Assembly (NCBI GenBank): GCA_016783285.1
Contig: JADHWW010000047.1
Location: 1 to 16,129 of the forward strand
Source of the DNA: Anaerolineae bacterium
GTDB lineage: Bacteria > Chloroflexota > Anaerolineae > B4-G1
Reading direction: 5' to 3'
Length of the DNA stretch: 16,129 bases
Of the stretch, positions 1 through 5,961 are shown piece by piece; the first letter of the stretch is position 1, and every line of letters begins with the position of its first letter. The notes below the pieces were generated by a model that saw only the letters and a list, made by a program, of their open reading frames with translations, did not search any database and was not told the origin of the DNA. The position numbers were made by a program, and so were the translations under genes.

Positions 1-500
1 ACGGCGTCGGTCGCGCTGACCTGGTGGAGAACCGGCTGGTGGGTATGAAATCGCGAGGTGTGTACGAGACCCCCGGCGGCACCATTCTCTACACCGCCCA
101 CCAGGGTCTGGAGTCCATCTGCCTGGACAGAGACACTCTGCATCACACGGAAGTGATGAGCCACCGCTACGCTGAACTGGTCTATTACGGCAAGTGGTTC
201 ACCCCGCTGCGCGAGGCGCTGTCCGCCTTCGTCGTCAAAACCCAGGAGCGGGTGACTGGCGCCGTGCGCGTGAAGTTATTCAAAGGCAACTGCGCCGTAG
301 TGGGCCGCAAGTCGGTCTTCAGCCTCTACCGCGAGGACTTCGCCACCTTTGGCCAGGACGACGTCTATGACCAGGGCGACGCGGAAGGTTTCATCAACCT
401 CTTCGGTCTACCGCTCAAGGTCAAGGCATTGATTGACATGGAGAACGGCGGGGCAGTGGAACTGGAGTCGCCCGACTACAGTGTGTTCAAGAGGGACTGA
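1..500 (+). CDS. argG: Argininosuccinate synthase, C-terminal part (5' end outside window)
   Basis: ArgG condenses citrulline and aspartate with ATP to argininosuccinate, the penultimate step of arginine synthesis, in the cytoplasm. The reading frame is already open at the window edge (first full codon at 3) and gives about 166 residues of the C-terminal domain. It opens with a [18 protein letters not shown] stretch followed by [14 protein letters not shown], both hallmarks of the family, and later shows the ELVYYGKWF and [15 protein letters not shown] stretches that build the synthetase/multimerisation domain. The nucleotide-binding N-terminal domain lies upstream of the window. argH follows after 35 bases, so the two last steps of arginine synthesis are adjacent and probably co-transcribed. 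The GTG at 24 is internal, not a start. Identification is firm. Confidence 0.96.
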   Translation, partial: GVGRADLVENRLVGMKSRGVYETPGGTILYTAHQGLESICLDRDTLHHTEVMSHRYAELVYYGKWFTPLREALSAFVVKTQERVTGAVRVKLFKGNCAVVGRKSVFSLYREDFATFGQDDVYDQGDAEGFINLFGLPLKVKALIDMENGGAVELESPDYSVFKRD

Positions 501-508
501 GTAAACCA

Positions 509-536
509 GGGAGTAGGGAGTAAGGAGTAGGGAGTA
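509..536 (+). repeat. Heptamer tandem repeat GGGAGTA x4 at the argG-argH junction
   Basis: Four head-to-tail units of seven bases (GGGAGTA, GGGAGTA, AGGAGTA, GGGAGTA). The last A of the fourth unit is the A of the argH ATG. The third unit supplies AAGGAG at 522-527, eight bases before the start codon, so the repeat carries the Shine-Dalgarno sequence of argH. The same heptamer, in another phase, recurs at 10274-10301. Confidence 0.85.
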
Positions 537-1906
537 TGGCTCTTTGGGGGGGGCGTTTTGCGGGAGAGACCGATGGGCTGATGAGGCGCTTTGGCGACTC
601 TATTGGCTTCGACCGGCGGATGTACGGGGCCGACGTGCGGGGCAGCATTGCCTATGCTGGTGCGCTGGCGCGGGCGGGGTTAATCACCAACGAGGAGCGC
701 GACCAGCTCATCGCCGGCCTGGAGCAGGTGCGCGCCGAATTCGACGCTGACACTTTCCAGATCCAGCCCGGCGACGAGGACATCCACACCGCTGTCGAAA
801 GGCGGCTGACCGAGTTGGCGGGGCCGGTGGCGGGAAAACTGCACACCGGCCGCTCCCGCAACGACCAGGTGACCACCGACCTGCGCCTCTACCTGCTGGA
901 CGAGATGGCCTCCCTGCGCGATTCGCTGATCGAACTGCAAGAGACCATCGTCGAGCAGGCCGAGGCTCACCTGGACGTGATCATGCCCGGCTACACCCAC
1001 CTGCAACCGGCGCAACCGCTGCTCTTCAGCCACTGGCTGCTGTCCTTCTTCTGGAAGTTCCAGCGCGACCGCGAGCGACTGGCCGACGTGGCCCGGCGCA
1101 CGCAGGTTTGCCCGCTGGGGTCGGGCGCGCTGGCCGGGAATCCGTTCAACATAGACCGCCGGGCGCTGGCCACCGACCTGGGCTTTGCCGGTGTGAGCGA
1201 GAACAGCGTGGACGCGGTGGAGGATCGGGATTACGTCGTCGAGTTCCTGGCCTGGGCCGGGCTGGCGCAGGTACACCTCAGTTGCCTGGCGGAGGATCTC
1301 ATCCTGTGGGCCAGCCGCGAGTTCGGCTTTGTAGAAGTGGATGACGCTTACTCTACTGGCTCCAGCCTGATGCCGCAGAAGAGGAACCCTGACGCGCTGG
1401 AACTGATGCGCGGCAAGAGTGGGCGGATCGTGGGTCACCTGGTGGGGTTGCTGACGATGTTAAAGGGGCTGCCCTCGGCCTACGACAAGGACCTGCAGGA
1501 GGACAAAGAGGCCATCTTCGACACGATTGATACGCTGAAGATGGAACTACCCATCGCTGCGGGGGTGATCTGCACCCTGACGGTGAACGTTGACCGTATG
1601 GCCGACGCGCTGGACGACGGTATGTTAGCCACCGACCTGGCCGATTACCTGGTGCGTAAGGGCGTGCCCTTTCGCCAGAGCCATCACCTGGTGGGCCGGG
1701 CGGTCAGGCGGGCCGAGGAGTTGGGCGTGCCGCTGAAGGCTCTCGGCCTGACCGAGTATCAAGCCATCCACCCGGCCTTCGTCGAGGACGTGTACGCGGT
1801 CTTTGACTTTCAGCGGTCGGTGGAGGCGCGGAAAACGGAAGGGGGCACGGCGCCAACAGCGGTGCGTGTCCAAATCGAGCGGGCCAGGGAGTCGCTCAAT
1901 CAATGA
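536..1906 (+). CDS. argH: Argininosuccinate lyase
   Basis: ArgH cleaves argininosuccinate to arginine and fumarate. The 456-residue product has the usual family length. It belongs to the fumarase/aspartase superfamily: the signature loop GSSLMPQKRNP with the catalytic serine pair starts at residue 275, the catalytic-base region PGYTHLQPAQP places a His at residue 155, and the N-terminal substrate-binding HTGRSRNDQV motif is present. The N-terminus MALWGGRF matches the family start, and the ATG at 536 has AAGGAG eight bases upstream inside a heptamer repeat. It lies 35 bases behind argG on the same strand and converges with a minus-strand toxin gene 31 bases downstream; no terminator is visible in that gap. 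All expected motifs are intact, so it should be functional. Confidence 0.98.
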   Translation: MALWGGRFAGETDGLMRRFGDSIGFDRRMYGADVRGSIAYAGALARAGLITNEERDQLIAGLEQVRAEFDADTFQIQPGDEDIHTAVERRLTELAGPVAGKLHTGRSRNDQVTTDLRLYLLDEMASLRDSLIELQETIVEQAEAHLDVIMPGYTHLQPAQPLLFSHWLLSFFWKFQRDRERLADVARRTQVCPLGSGALAGNPFNIDRRALATDLGFAGVSENSVDAVEDRDYVVEFLAWAGLAQVHLSCLAEDLILWASREFGFVEVDDAYSTGSSLMPQKRNPDALELMRGKSGRIVGHLVGLLTMLKGLPSAYDKDLQEDKEAIFDTIDTLKMELPIAAGVICTLTVNVDRMADALDDGMLATDLADYLVRKGVPFRQSHHLVGRAVRRAEELGVPLKALGLTEYQAIHPAFVEDVYAVFDFQRSVEARKTEGGTAPTAVRVQIERARESLNQ

Positions 1907-1937
1907 GGTGAGTCTGGTGTTCTATCAACAGGTTGGA

Positions 1938-2390
1938 CTAAATCCGGTTGGCGTTCGTGAGATTTGTCCGCGCTTCCAACAGCGCCAGGAACTCGCGGGG
2001 CGTCACTATACGCACTCTCCCGTATGTGCCCAGCACCAGCAAATCTTGGTCACCACTTACGATGAATCCGGCCCCGCCCTCGACCGCGCAGGCCACCACG
2101 GGGTCATCCTTTGGATCGCGGGTGACACCAGGGAGGGTCAGTGCTCCTGGCGTGATCAACGCCAACGTCTCGAAACTCTCTACGAACTGGGTGCGCTCCT
2201 CACTCGACCAGCCCAACCGATCGGAGATGCGCCGGTATTCCAACACCCGTCGCAGTTCAGCCAGCAGCACCGGCGACGTGAGCAGCAGGAAATCCCCCTG
2301 TCGCCAGTGGTGGGTGATCCTGGCCGGCGCACCCAGGGGCGAGATGAGCCCACTGATCAGTGTGTTGGTGTCCACCACAGCGCGGATCAT
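1938..2390 (-). CDS. Toxin of a type II toxin-antitoxin system, PIN-domain family
   Basis: Predicted PIN-domain endoribonuclease of about 150 residues, resembling the 'putative toxin component, PIN family' group (often called PIN_3/COG1569). PIN toxins use a cluster of acidic residues to hold metal and cut RNA. Visible candidates are D7 in AVVDTN, E45 in LLAELRRV, D95/D96 in RDPKDDPVVACA, and D114 and D116 in SGDQDLL, which is the full expected set. The ATG at 2390 overlaps the antitoxin stop by one base (TGATG). A GTG directly upstream at 2393 would add one residue and give a four-base overlap; I prefer ATG. The tight overlap implies translational coupling to the antitoxin. The pair sits as a minus-strand cassette between argH and lysW. 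Confidence 0.88.
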   Translation of the reverse strand: MIRAVVDTNTLISGLISPLGAPARITHHWRQGDFLLLTSPVLLAELRRVLEYRRISDRLGWSSEERTQFVESFETLALITPGALTLPGVTRDPKDDPVVACAVEGGAGFIVSGDQDLLVLGTYGRVRIVTPREFLALLEARTNLTNANRI

Positions 2391-2767
2391 CACTGGCCTT
2401 GCGTCCCTTCCCGCGCTTCCTCGACCAGTACATCAATCACATCAGGGGGTATGTCGGGGTTGCGCTCGTGGGCCTGCTCGACCAGCGTGTACACGTTCTG
2501 CCGGGCCTCGGCGACCCGTAGTCGTGCTTCATCGCGGCTCACACCAGAGCGCGTCATAACCTGTTGGATCAACGCTTCATCCCGCTCCAGTCGGCGTAAT
2601 CGCTTCTGGGCGGCCACCAGAGCGCGATACTCGTCAATGTCCACGATGGCGACTTCGGGCTGGCCGTGCTGCGTGACCACCACCGATACATCGTGCCTTC
2701 GCACCTGGTCCAAAACCTCTCGCGTCCGGCGGGCCAGATATGTTTTCGTCACTGTGAGTTCTTCCAC
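2390..2767 (-). CDS. Antitoxin, Phd/YefM-like (type II toxin-antitoxin system)
   Basis: A 125-residue product whose N-terminal half looks like the Phd/YefM antitoxin fold: the TREVLDQVRRHDVSVVVTQHGQPEVAIVDIDEYRAL stretch has the typical 'V-x-x-HG-x-P-x-A-hydrophobic-hydrophobic-x-x-DEY' pattern. The N-terminal domain of this family dimerises and binds operator DNA, and the C-terminal part wraps the toxin. Here the C-terminal half is long, charged and helix-rich (RRLERDEALIQQVM and RDEARLRVAEARQ), fitting a toxin-neutralising tail. The start is a GTG at 2767, chosen because GGAGGT lies six bases upstream (2774-2779). The toxin gene overlaps its stop. A near-perfect palindrome over its own -10 box is a plausible autoregulatory operator. 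It could alternatively be assigned to a related small antitoxin family, but its role beside a PIN gene is clear. Confidence 0.85.
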   Translation of the reverse strand: MEELTVTKTYLARRTREVLDQVRRHDVSVVVTQHGQPEVAIVDIDEYRALVAAQKRLRRLERDEALIQQVMTRSGVSRDEARLRVAEARQNVYTLVEQAHERNPDIPPDVIDVLVEEAREGTQGQ

Positions 2768-2801
2768 CGGCGTACCTCCGTGAACGTAAAATGAGTATTT
2801 T

Positions 2802-2834
2802 GTGTATTATACACCATTTTCTTAAGCCAGACAA
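2802..2834 (-). promoter_or_regulatory. Predicted toxin-antitoxin promoter with palindromic -10/operator
   Basis: On the minus strand TTGTCT (2834-2829) lies 17 bases before a perfect TATAAT (2811-2806). The -10 box is the centre of the 13-base palindrome GTGTATTATACAC (2802-2814), a natural site for antitoxin binding. Read on the + strand the same palindrome contains TATTAT, so it may also act in a divergent promoter for lysW, whose start is 52 bases further on; no convincing + strand -35 box is seen. Confidence 0.6.
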
Positions 2835-2865
2835 ACGGTAATCAGAATCTCAGGAGGTGAAAATC

Positions 2866-3030
2866 ATGGTCGAATGTCCCGAATGTGCAGCAGAACTAGA
2901 CCTGGCTCCCGACGTAGAGGTAGCGGAGATTGTGGTCTGCCCCGACTGCGGGGTCGAGTTGGAGGTGATGAGCCTGGACCCCATCATGCTCGAGTTGGCC
3001 CCCGAGGTAGAAGAGGATTGGGGGGAGTAA
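2866..3030 (+). CDS. lysW: LysW amino-group carrier protein for lysine/ornithine synthesis
   Basis: A 54-residue acidic zinc-ribbon protein that serves as carrier and protecting group: the alpha-amino group of aminoadipate or glutamate is joined to the side chain of its C-terminal Glu, and the attached side chain is then processed by LysZ, LysY and LysJ. Two CPxC knuckles (CPEC at residues 4-7, CPDC at 25-28) bind zinc. The C-terminus is EDWGE, the hallmark recognised by LysX. The start is firm: AGGAGGTGA (2852-2860) lies five bases upstream of the ATG. The stop TAA overlaps an ATG (TAATG) that begins a heptamer repeat leading to lysX. The high Glu/Asp content fits electrostatic docking to the pathway enzymes. 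The gene opens the lysWXYZJK run. Confidence 0.95.
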   Translation: MVECPECAAELDLAPDVEVAEIVVCPDCGVELEVMSLDPIMLELAPEVEEDWGE

Positions 3031-3078
3031 TGACAAATGACAAATGACCAATGACAAATGATAAATCGCAAATGAAGA
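3030..3078 (+). repeat. Heptamer tandem repeat ATGACAA between lysW and lysX
   Basis: Seven-base units based on ATGACAA run from the last base of the lysW stop to the lysX start. ATGs fall at 3030, 3037, 3044, 3051, 3058 and 3072; the unit at 3065 has ATC instead. Because seven is not a multiple of three, successive ATGs cycle through all frames. Each short frame ends in a TGA overlapping a later ATG (ATGA), giving two overlapping chains that both enter lysX. No Shine-Dalgarno sequence is seen close to the lysX start. Confidence 0.8.
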
Positions 3079-3992
3079 TTGGTGTGCTGTGCTCCCGGGT
3101 GCGGTTTGAGGAGAAGTTGATCTTCGCCGCCCTGCGAGAGCGAGAGATAGATTTCGAGCGGATTGACACGCGGAAAGCGACCTTCGAACTGGGCGGCGAC
3201 GGCCCGGGCCGCACGAAGGAATTCGTTATTCGCAATTCGTTATTCGCAATTCACTATGACGTGGTGCTCGTCCGCTGTCTGAGCCACTCGCGGGCTTATT
3301 ACCTCACCCGCTGGCTGGAAAGCCTGAGGGTGCCGGCGGTCAGTCCGCACTGTGTGGTGGCCACCTGTGGTGATAAATCGCTCACCAGCGCCGCTCTGCA
3401 AGAGGCTGGTGTGCCTATCCCGCGGGTCGTGATTGCCTTCACGCCGGAGGCGGCGCTGGAAGCCATCGAGGAGCTGGGCTATCCGGTGGTGCTCAAGCCG
3501 GTAAGCGGCTCGTGGGGGCGGCTGCTGGCCCGCGTCAACGACCGGGACGCGGCCGAGGCTATCCTGGAGCATAAGACTACCCTGGGCGGCTACGTCCACT
3601 CCGTCTTCTACATCCAGGAATACGTAGACAAGCCCGGCCGGGACATCCGCACCCTGGTGGCTGGCGACGAGGTGATCTACGCCATTTACCGCCGCTCAGC
3701 CCACTGGATCACCAACACCGCGCGGGGCGGGGAACCGTTGCCCTGCTCCCTGACCCCGGAGATCGAGGGTTTGTCGCTGGCGGCGGCGCAGGCGGTGGGC
3801 GGCGGCATCGTGGCCGTGGATCTGCTGGAGACGGCGGATGGCCGGTTGCTGGTCAACGAGGTCAATCACACCCCGGAGTTTCACGGGGCTATGCAGGCCA
3901 CTGAGGCCGACATCGCCGGAAAGATAGTGGATTACCTTCTGAGTGTAGCATGGGCAGAAACCAGGTTTTCAGAAAAAAACCCTTCGGGCTGA
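3072..3992 (+). CDS. lysX: LysX/ArgX family ATP-grasp ligase (LysW--amino acid ligase)
   Basis: LysX uses ATP to form an isopeptide-like bond between the C-terminal Glu of LysW and the amino group of alpha-aminoadipate (lysine route) or glutamate (ornithine route). The 306-residue product begins [15 protein letters not shown], matching the family start. An in-frame ATG at 3051 would add seven residues (MTNDKSQ) encoded by the heptamer repeat. ATP-grasp features include CGDK with K102, [13 protein letters not shown] with K142, the [12 protein letters not shown] stretch, D250 and E263/N265 in [10 protein letters not shown]. Two oddities stand out. Residues 50-61 are encoded by a duplicated 14-base repeat that lengthens the loop before YDVVLVRC. 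The last dozen residues ([12 protein letters not shown]) are encoded by a palindromic repeat. The catalytic core looks intact. Aminoadipate and glutamate specificity cannot be told apart by eye. Confidence 0.94.
   Translation: MKIGVLCSRVRFEEKLIFAALREREIDFERIDTRKATFELGGDGPGRTKEFVIRNSLFAIHYDVVLVRCLSHSRAYYLTRWLESLRVPAVSPHCVVATCGDKSLTSAALQEAGVPIPRVVIAFTPEAALEAIEELGYPVVLKPVSGSWGRLLARVNDRDAAEAILEHKTTLGGYVHSVFYIQEYVDKPGRDIRTLVAGDEVIYAIYRRSAHWITNTARGGEPLPCSLTPEIEGLSLAAAQAVGGGIVAVDLLETADGRLLVNEVNHTPEFHGAMQATEADIAGKIVDYLLSVAWAETRFSEKNPSG
3221..3253 (+). repeat. In-frame 14-base repeat (ATTCGTTATTCGCA) inside lysX
   Basis: Two perfect 14-base copies (3221-3234 and 3235-3248) plus a partial third ATTC lie inside lysX. 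They translate as [12 protein letters not shown] and sit where Thermus-type LysX has a shorter loop before the conserved RC-x-S motif. The AT-rich word differs in composition from its GC-rich surroundings. Confidence 0.8.
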
Positions 3993-4014
3993 GTCTCAGG
4001 GCGAAGCCTGGTTT
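3956..4014 (+). repeat. Nested palindromic repeat across the lysX stop and lysX-lysY gap
   Basis: An AGAAACCAGG-type arm (from 3956) pairs with CCTGGTTTC at 4007-4015. Inside it lies a second palindrome, CTTCGGGCTGAG and CTCAGGGCGAAG around T3994, which holds the lysX stop codon (3990-3992). The first 26 bases nearly match the start of the hairpin at 5917-5950, marking a dispersed element. The lysY Shine-Dalgarno sequence GGAGG (4022-4026) lies just downstream. Confidence 0.7.
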
Positions 4015-4030
4015 CGACGATGGAGGGAAA

Positions 4031-5068
4031 ATGATACGAGCGGCTATCGTGGGAGCGTCAGGCTACGCTGGGGGGGAGGTACTGCGGCTGTTGCTGGCCC
4101 ATCCCCGGGTGGAGGTGACGCAGATCACCTCGGAGACTTACGCCGGGCAGTATGCATACTTTGTCCATCCTAACTTGCGGGGGCATGCCAACCTGCGTTT
4201 CACTCGCCTGGCCGACTTATCGCCCTGCGACCTGCTGTTTCTGGCCCTGCCCCACGGCCACGCTATGGATCGGATCGAGGAGTTCGCCCGGCTAACCGAG
4301 CGAATAGTGGACCTGTCGGCCGATTTCCGCCTGCGCGATCTGGTGGACTACCCGCGCTGGTATGGACGCGAGCATCCGGCCCCGGACTGGCTGGCGCGCT
4401 TTGTCTACGGGGTGCCGGAACTGCATCGGAAGGAGTTGGCCGGCGCGAAGTATGCCAGCGGCACGGGCTGTAACGCGGTCGTCACTCTGCTGGCCCTGTG
4501 GCCGCTCTACCGGCGGCATCTGGTGCGGGAGTCTGTGGTCGAGGTCAAAGTCGGTTCCTCCGAGGGGGGGAACAAGCCTAGCCCGGTCTCCCATCACCCG
4601 GAGCGGGCCGGGGTGGTGCGTTCCTATATGCCAATCGGCCACCGCCACCTGGCCGAGTTGATCCAGGAACTGGGCCTCAGTTCGGAACAGTCTGGCTTGC
4701 ACTTCTCCATTACCTCGGTGGGCATCGTGCGCGGGGCGCTGGCGACGTGTCACTGCCTATTGCACGAGGACCTGGACGAGCGGGAGGTGTGGAAATTCTA
4801 CCGCGAGGACTACAAGGATGAGCCATTCGTGCGGCTGGTGCGGGCCAGACGTGGAATCCACCGTTACCCGGAGCCCAAGATTCTGACCGCGTCCAACTAC
4901 TGCGACATCGGCTTCGTCGCCGACCCGGGCCAACGCCGGCTGGTGGTCATCGCAGCGATTGACAATCTGATGAAAGGCGCAGCTGGTAGCGCCGTACAGA
5001 CGATGAACGTGATGTATGGCTGGTCGGAAGCGCTGGGGCTGGAGTTCCCGGGATTGCATCCTATCTGA
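4031..5068 (+). CDS. lysY: LysY, LysW-aminoadipate/glutamate semialdehyde-forming reductase (ArgC-like)
   Basis: NADPH-dependent reductase that converts the LysW-bound acyl phosphate to the semialdehyde, homologous to ArgC of the acetylated route. The 345-residue product starts MIRAAIVGASGYAGGEVLRLL, a Rossmann dinucleotide-binding motif (G-x-S/T-G-Y-x-G). The active-site thiol is C147 in ASGTGCNAVV, where classical ArgC has a PGC motif; the GTGCN form is typical of LysY. A SHHPERAG stretch carries the conserved His region, and SEGGNKPS lies before it. The ATG at 4031 is preceded by GGAGG four bases away. The open frame reaches back to 3950, but that part overlaps lysX and the palindromic repeat and is not coding. 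It lies between lysX and lysZ in the same operon. Confidence 0.94.
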   Translation: MIRAAIVGASGYAGGEVLRLLLAHPRVEVTQITSETYAGQYAYFVHPNLRGHANLRFTRLADLSPCDLLFLALPHGHAMDRIEEFARLTERIVDLSADFRLRDLVDYPRWYGREHPAPDWLARFVYGVPELHRKELAGAKYASGTGCNAVVTLLALWPLYRRHLVRESVVEVKVGSSEGGNKPSPVSHHPERAGVVRSYMPIGHRHLAELIQELGLSSEQSGLHFSITSVGIVRGALATCHCLLHEDLDEREVWKFYREDYKDEPFVRLVRARRGIHRYPEPKILTASNYCDIGFVADPGQRRLVVIAAIDNLMKGAAGSAVQTMNVMYGWSEALGLEFPGLHPI

Positions 5069-5097
5069 GGCGTGAAACGTGAGATGCGGAGGTGAAT

Positions 5098-5904
5098 ATG
5101 ATCGTCGTCAAAGCAGGAGGCGGAGAAGGTCTGGATATGGAAGCCGTGTGCGCTGACCTCGCTGAACAGGTAGCGCAGGGCGAGCAGGTCGTCCTGGTCC
5201 ACGGCGGTTCCCACGAGACCAACGTCATTTCCGAGAAACTGGGACACCCGCCCCGTTTTGTCACCTCGGCCTCGGGCCACGTCAGCCGCTACACCGACCG
5301 CGAGACGCTGGAGATATTCGCCATGGTCGCGGCGGGACGGATCAACAAGTTGCTGGTGGAACGGCTGCAGCAGTTGGGCGTCAACGCCTTCGGTCTGTCT
5401 GGGTTGGATGGGCGGCTGTTGGAGGGTAAGCGTAAGTCTATGCTGCGCATTGTCGAGAACGGCAGGCGCAAGGTGCTGCGCGGCGAGTACAGTGGCAAGA
5501 TCGAGCGGGTCAACGTTGGGCTGCTGGAAGTCCTGTTGGCGGCGGGCTACGTGCCGGTCGTGGCTCCGCTGGCCATCAGTTACGAGAGCGAAGCACTGAA
5601 CGTGGACGGCGACCGGGCCGCGGCGGCCATCGGTTCGGCTCTGAAAGCACAAACGTTGATCATCCTGTCCAACGTGCCGGGCCTGTTGCGCGACTTTCCC
5701 GACGATAGTACGCTCATCACTCGTATCCCGCTGGAACAGGCCCAGGAGCACCTCGACCGGTACGCCCAAGGGCGGATGAAGAAGAAACTGCTGGGAGCCA
5801 TCGAGGCTCTGCACGATGGTGTGGGACAGGTGGTCATCGCCGACGGGCGGGTGGCCCAACCGTTGCGCCGGGCGCTGGATGGACAGGGAACAGTGATTCA
5901 ATGA
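5098..5904 (+). CDS. lysZ: LysZ, LysW-aminoadipate/glutamate kinase (ArgB-like)
   Basis: Amino acid kinase that phosphorylates the side-chain carboxylate of the LysW-bound amino acid. The 268-residue product matches the Thermus-type LysZ along its length: MIVVKAGG at the N-terminus (K5 and the glycines hold phosphate), VHGGSHETN, the LGHPPRFVT and VSRYTDRETLEIF stretches, NAFGLSGLDGRLL, YSGKIERVN, EALNVDGDRAAAAIG, LSNVPGLLRDFP and QGRMKKK. The start at 5098 is chosen because GGAGG lies five bases upstream (5088-5092); a GTG two codons earlier (5092) is inside that ribosome site and less likely. The stop at 5902-5904 overlaps an ATG (ATGA at 5901) that opens a 22-codon frame running through the hairpin repeat into the lysJ start. 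All key residues are present. Confidence 0.95.
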   Translation: MIVVKAGGGEGLDMEAVCADLAEQVAQGEQVVLVHGGSHETNVISEKLGHPPRFVTSASGHVSRYTDRETLEIFAMVAAGRINKLLVERLQQLGVNAFGLSGLDGRLLEGKRKSMLRIVENGRRKVLRGEYSGKIERVNVGLLEVLLAAGYVPVVAPLAISYESEALNVDGDRAAAAIGSALKAQTLIILSNVPGLLRDFPDDSTLITRIPLEQAQEHLDRYAQGRMKKKLLGAIEALHDGVGQVVIADGRVAQPLRRALDGQGTVIQ

Positions 5905-5916
5905 ACAATGACAGTG

Positions 5917-5950
5917 AGAAACCAGGTTTTTCAGAAAAAACCTGGTTTCT
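5917..5950 (+). repeat. 15-bp perfect palindromic repeat between lysZ and lysJ
   Basis: AGAAACCAGGTTTTT (5917-5931) and its exact reverse complement (5936-5950) flank a four-base CAGA loop, giving a 15-bp hairpin. The lysJ Shine-Dalgarno GGAGGT starts at 5951, directly at the foot of the stem. No T-run follows, so it is not a standard terminator. About 25 bases are shared with the repeat at the lysX 3' end. Confidence 0.88.
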
Positions 5951-5961
5951 GGAGGTGACCA

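Noticed and set aside
1803..2783. Plus-strand open frame across the toxin-antitoxin pair
   Set aside because: It overlaps the end of argH and runs antisense to two well-supported genes; no ribosome site or known domain.
3950..4030. N-terminal extension of LysY
   Set aside because: The extended frame overlaps lysX and the palindromic repeat, and MIRAAIVGASGYAGG at 4031 with GGAGG upstream is the normal family start.
5917..5950. Rho-independent terminator between lysZ and lysJ
   Set aside because: The hairpin is strong, but no T-run follows; the lysJ ribosome site begins at the base of the stem and the genes are clearly one operon.
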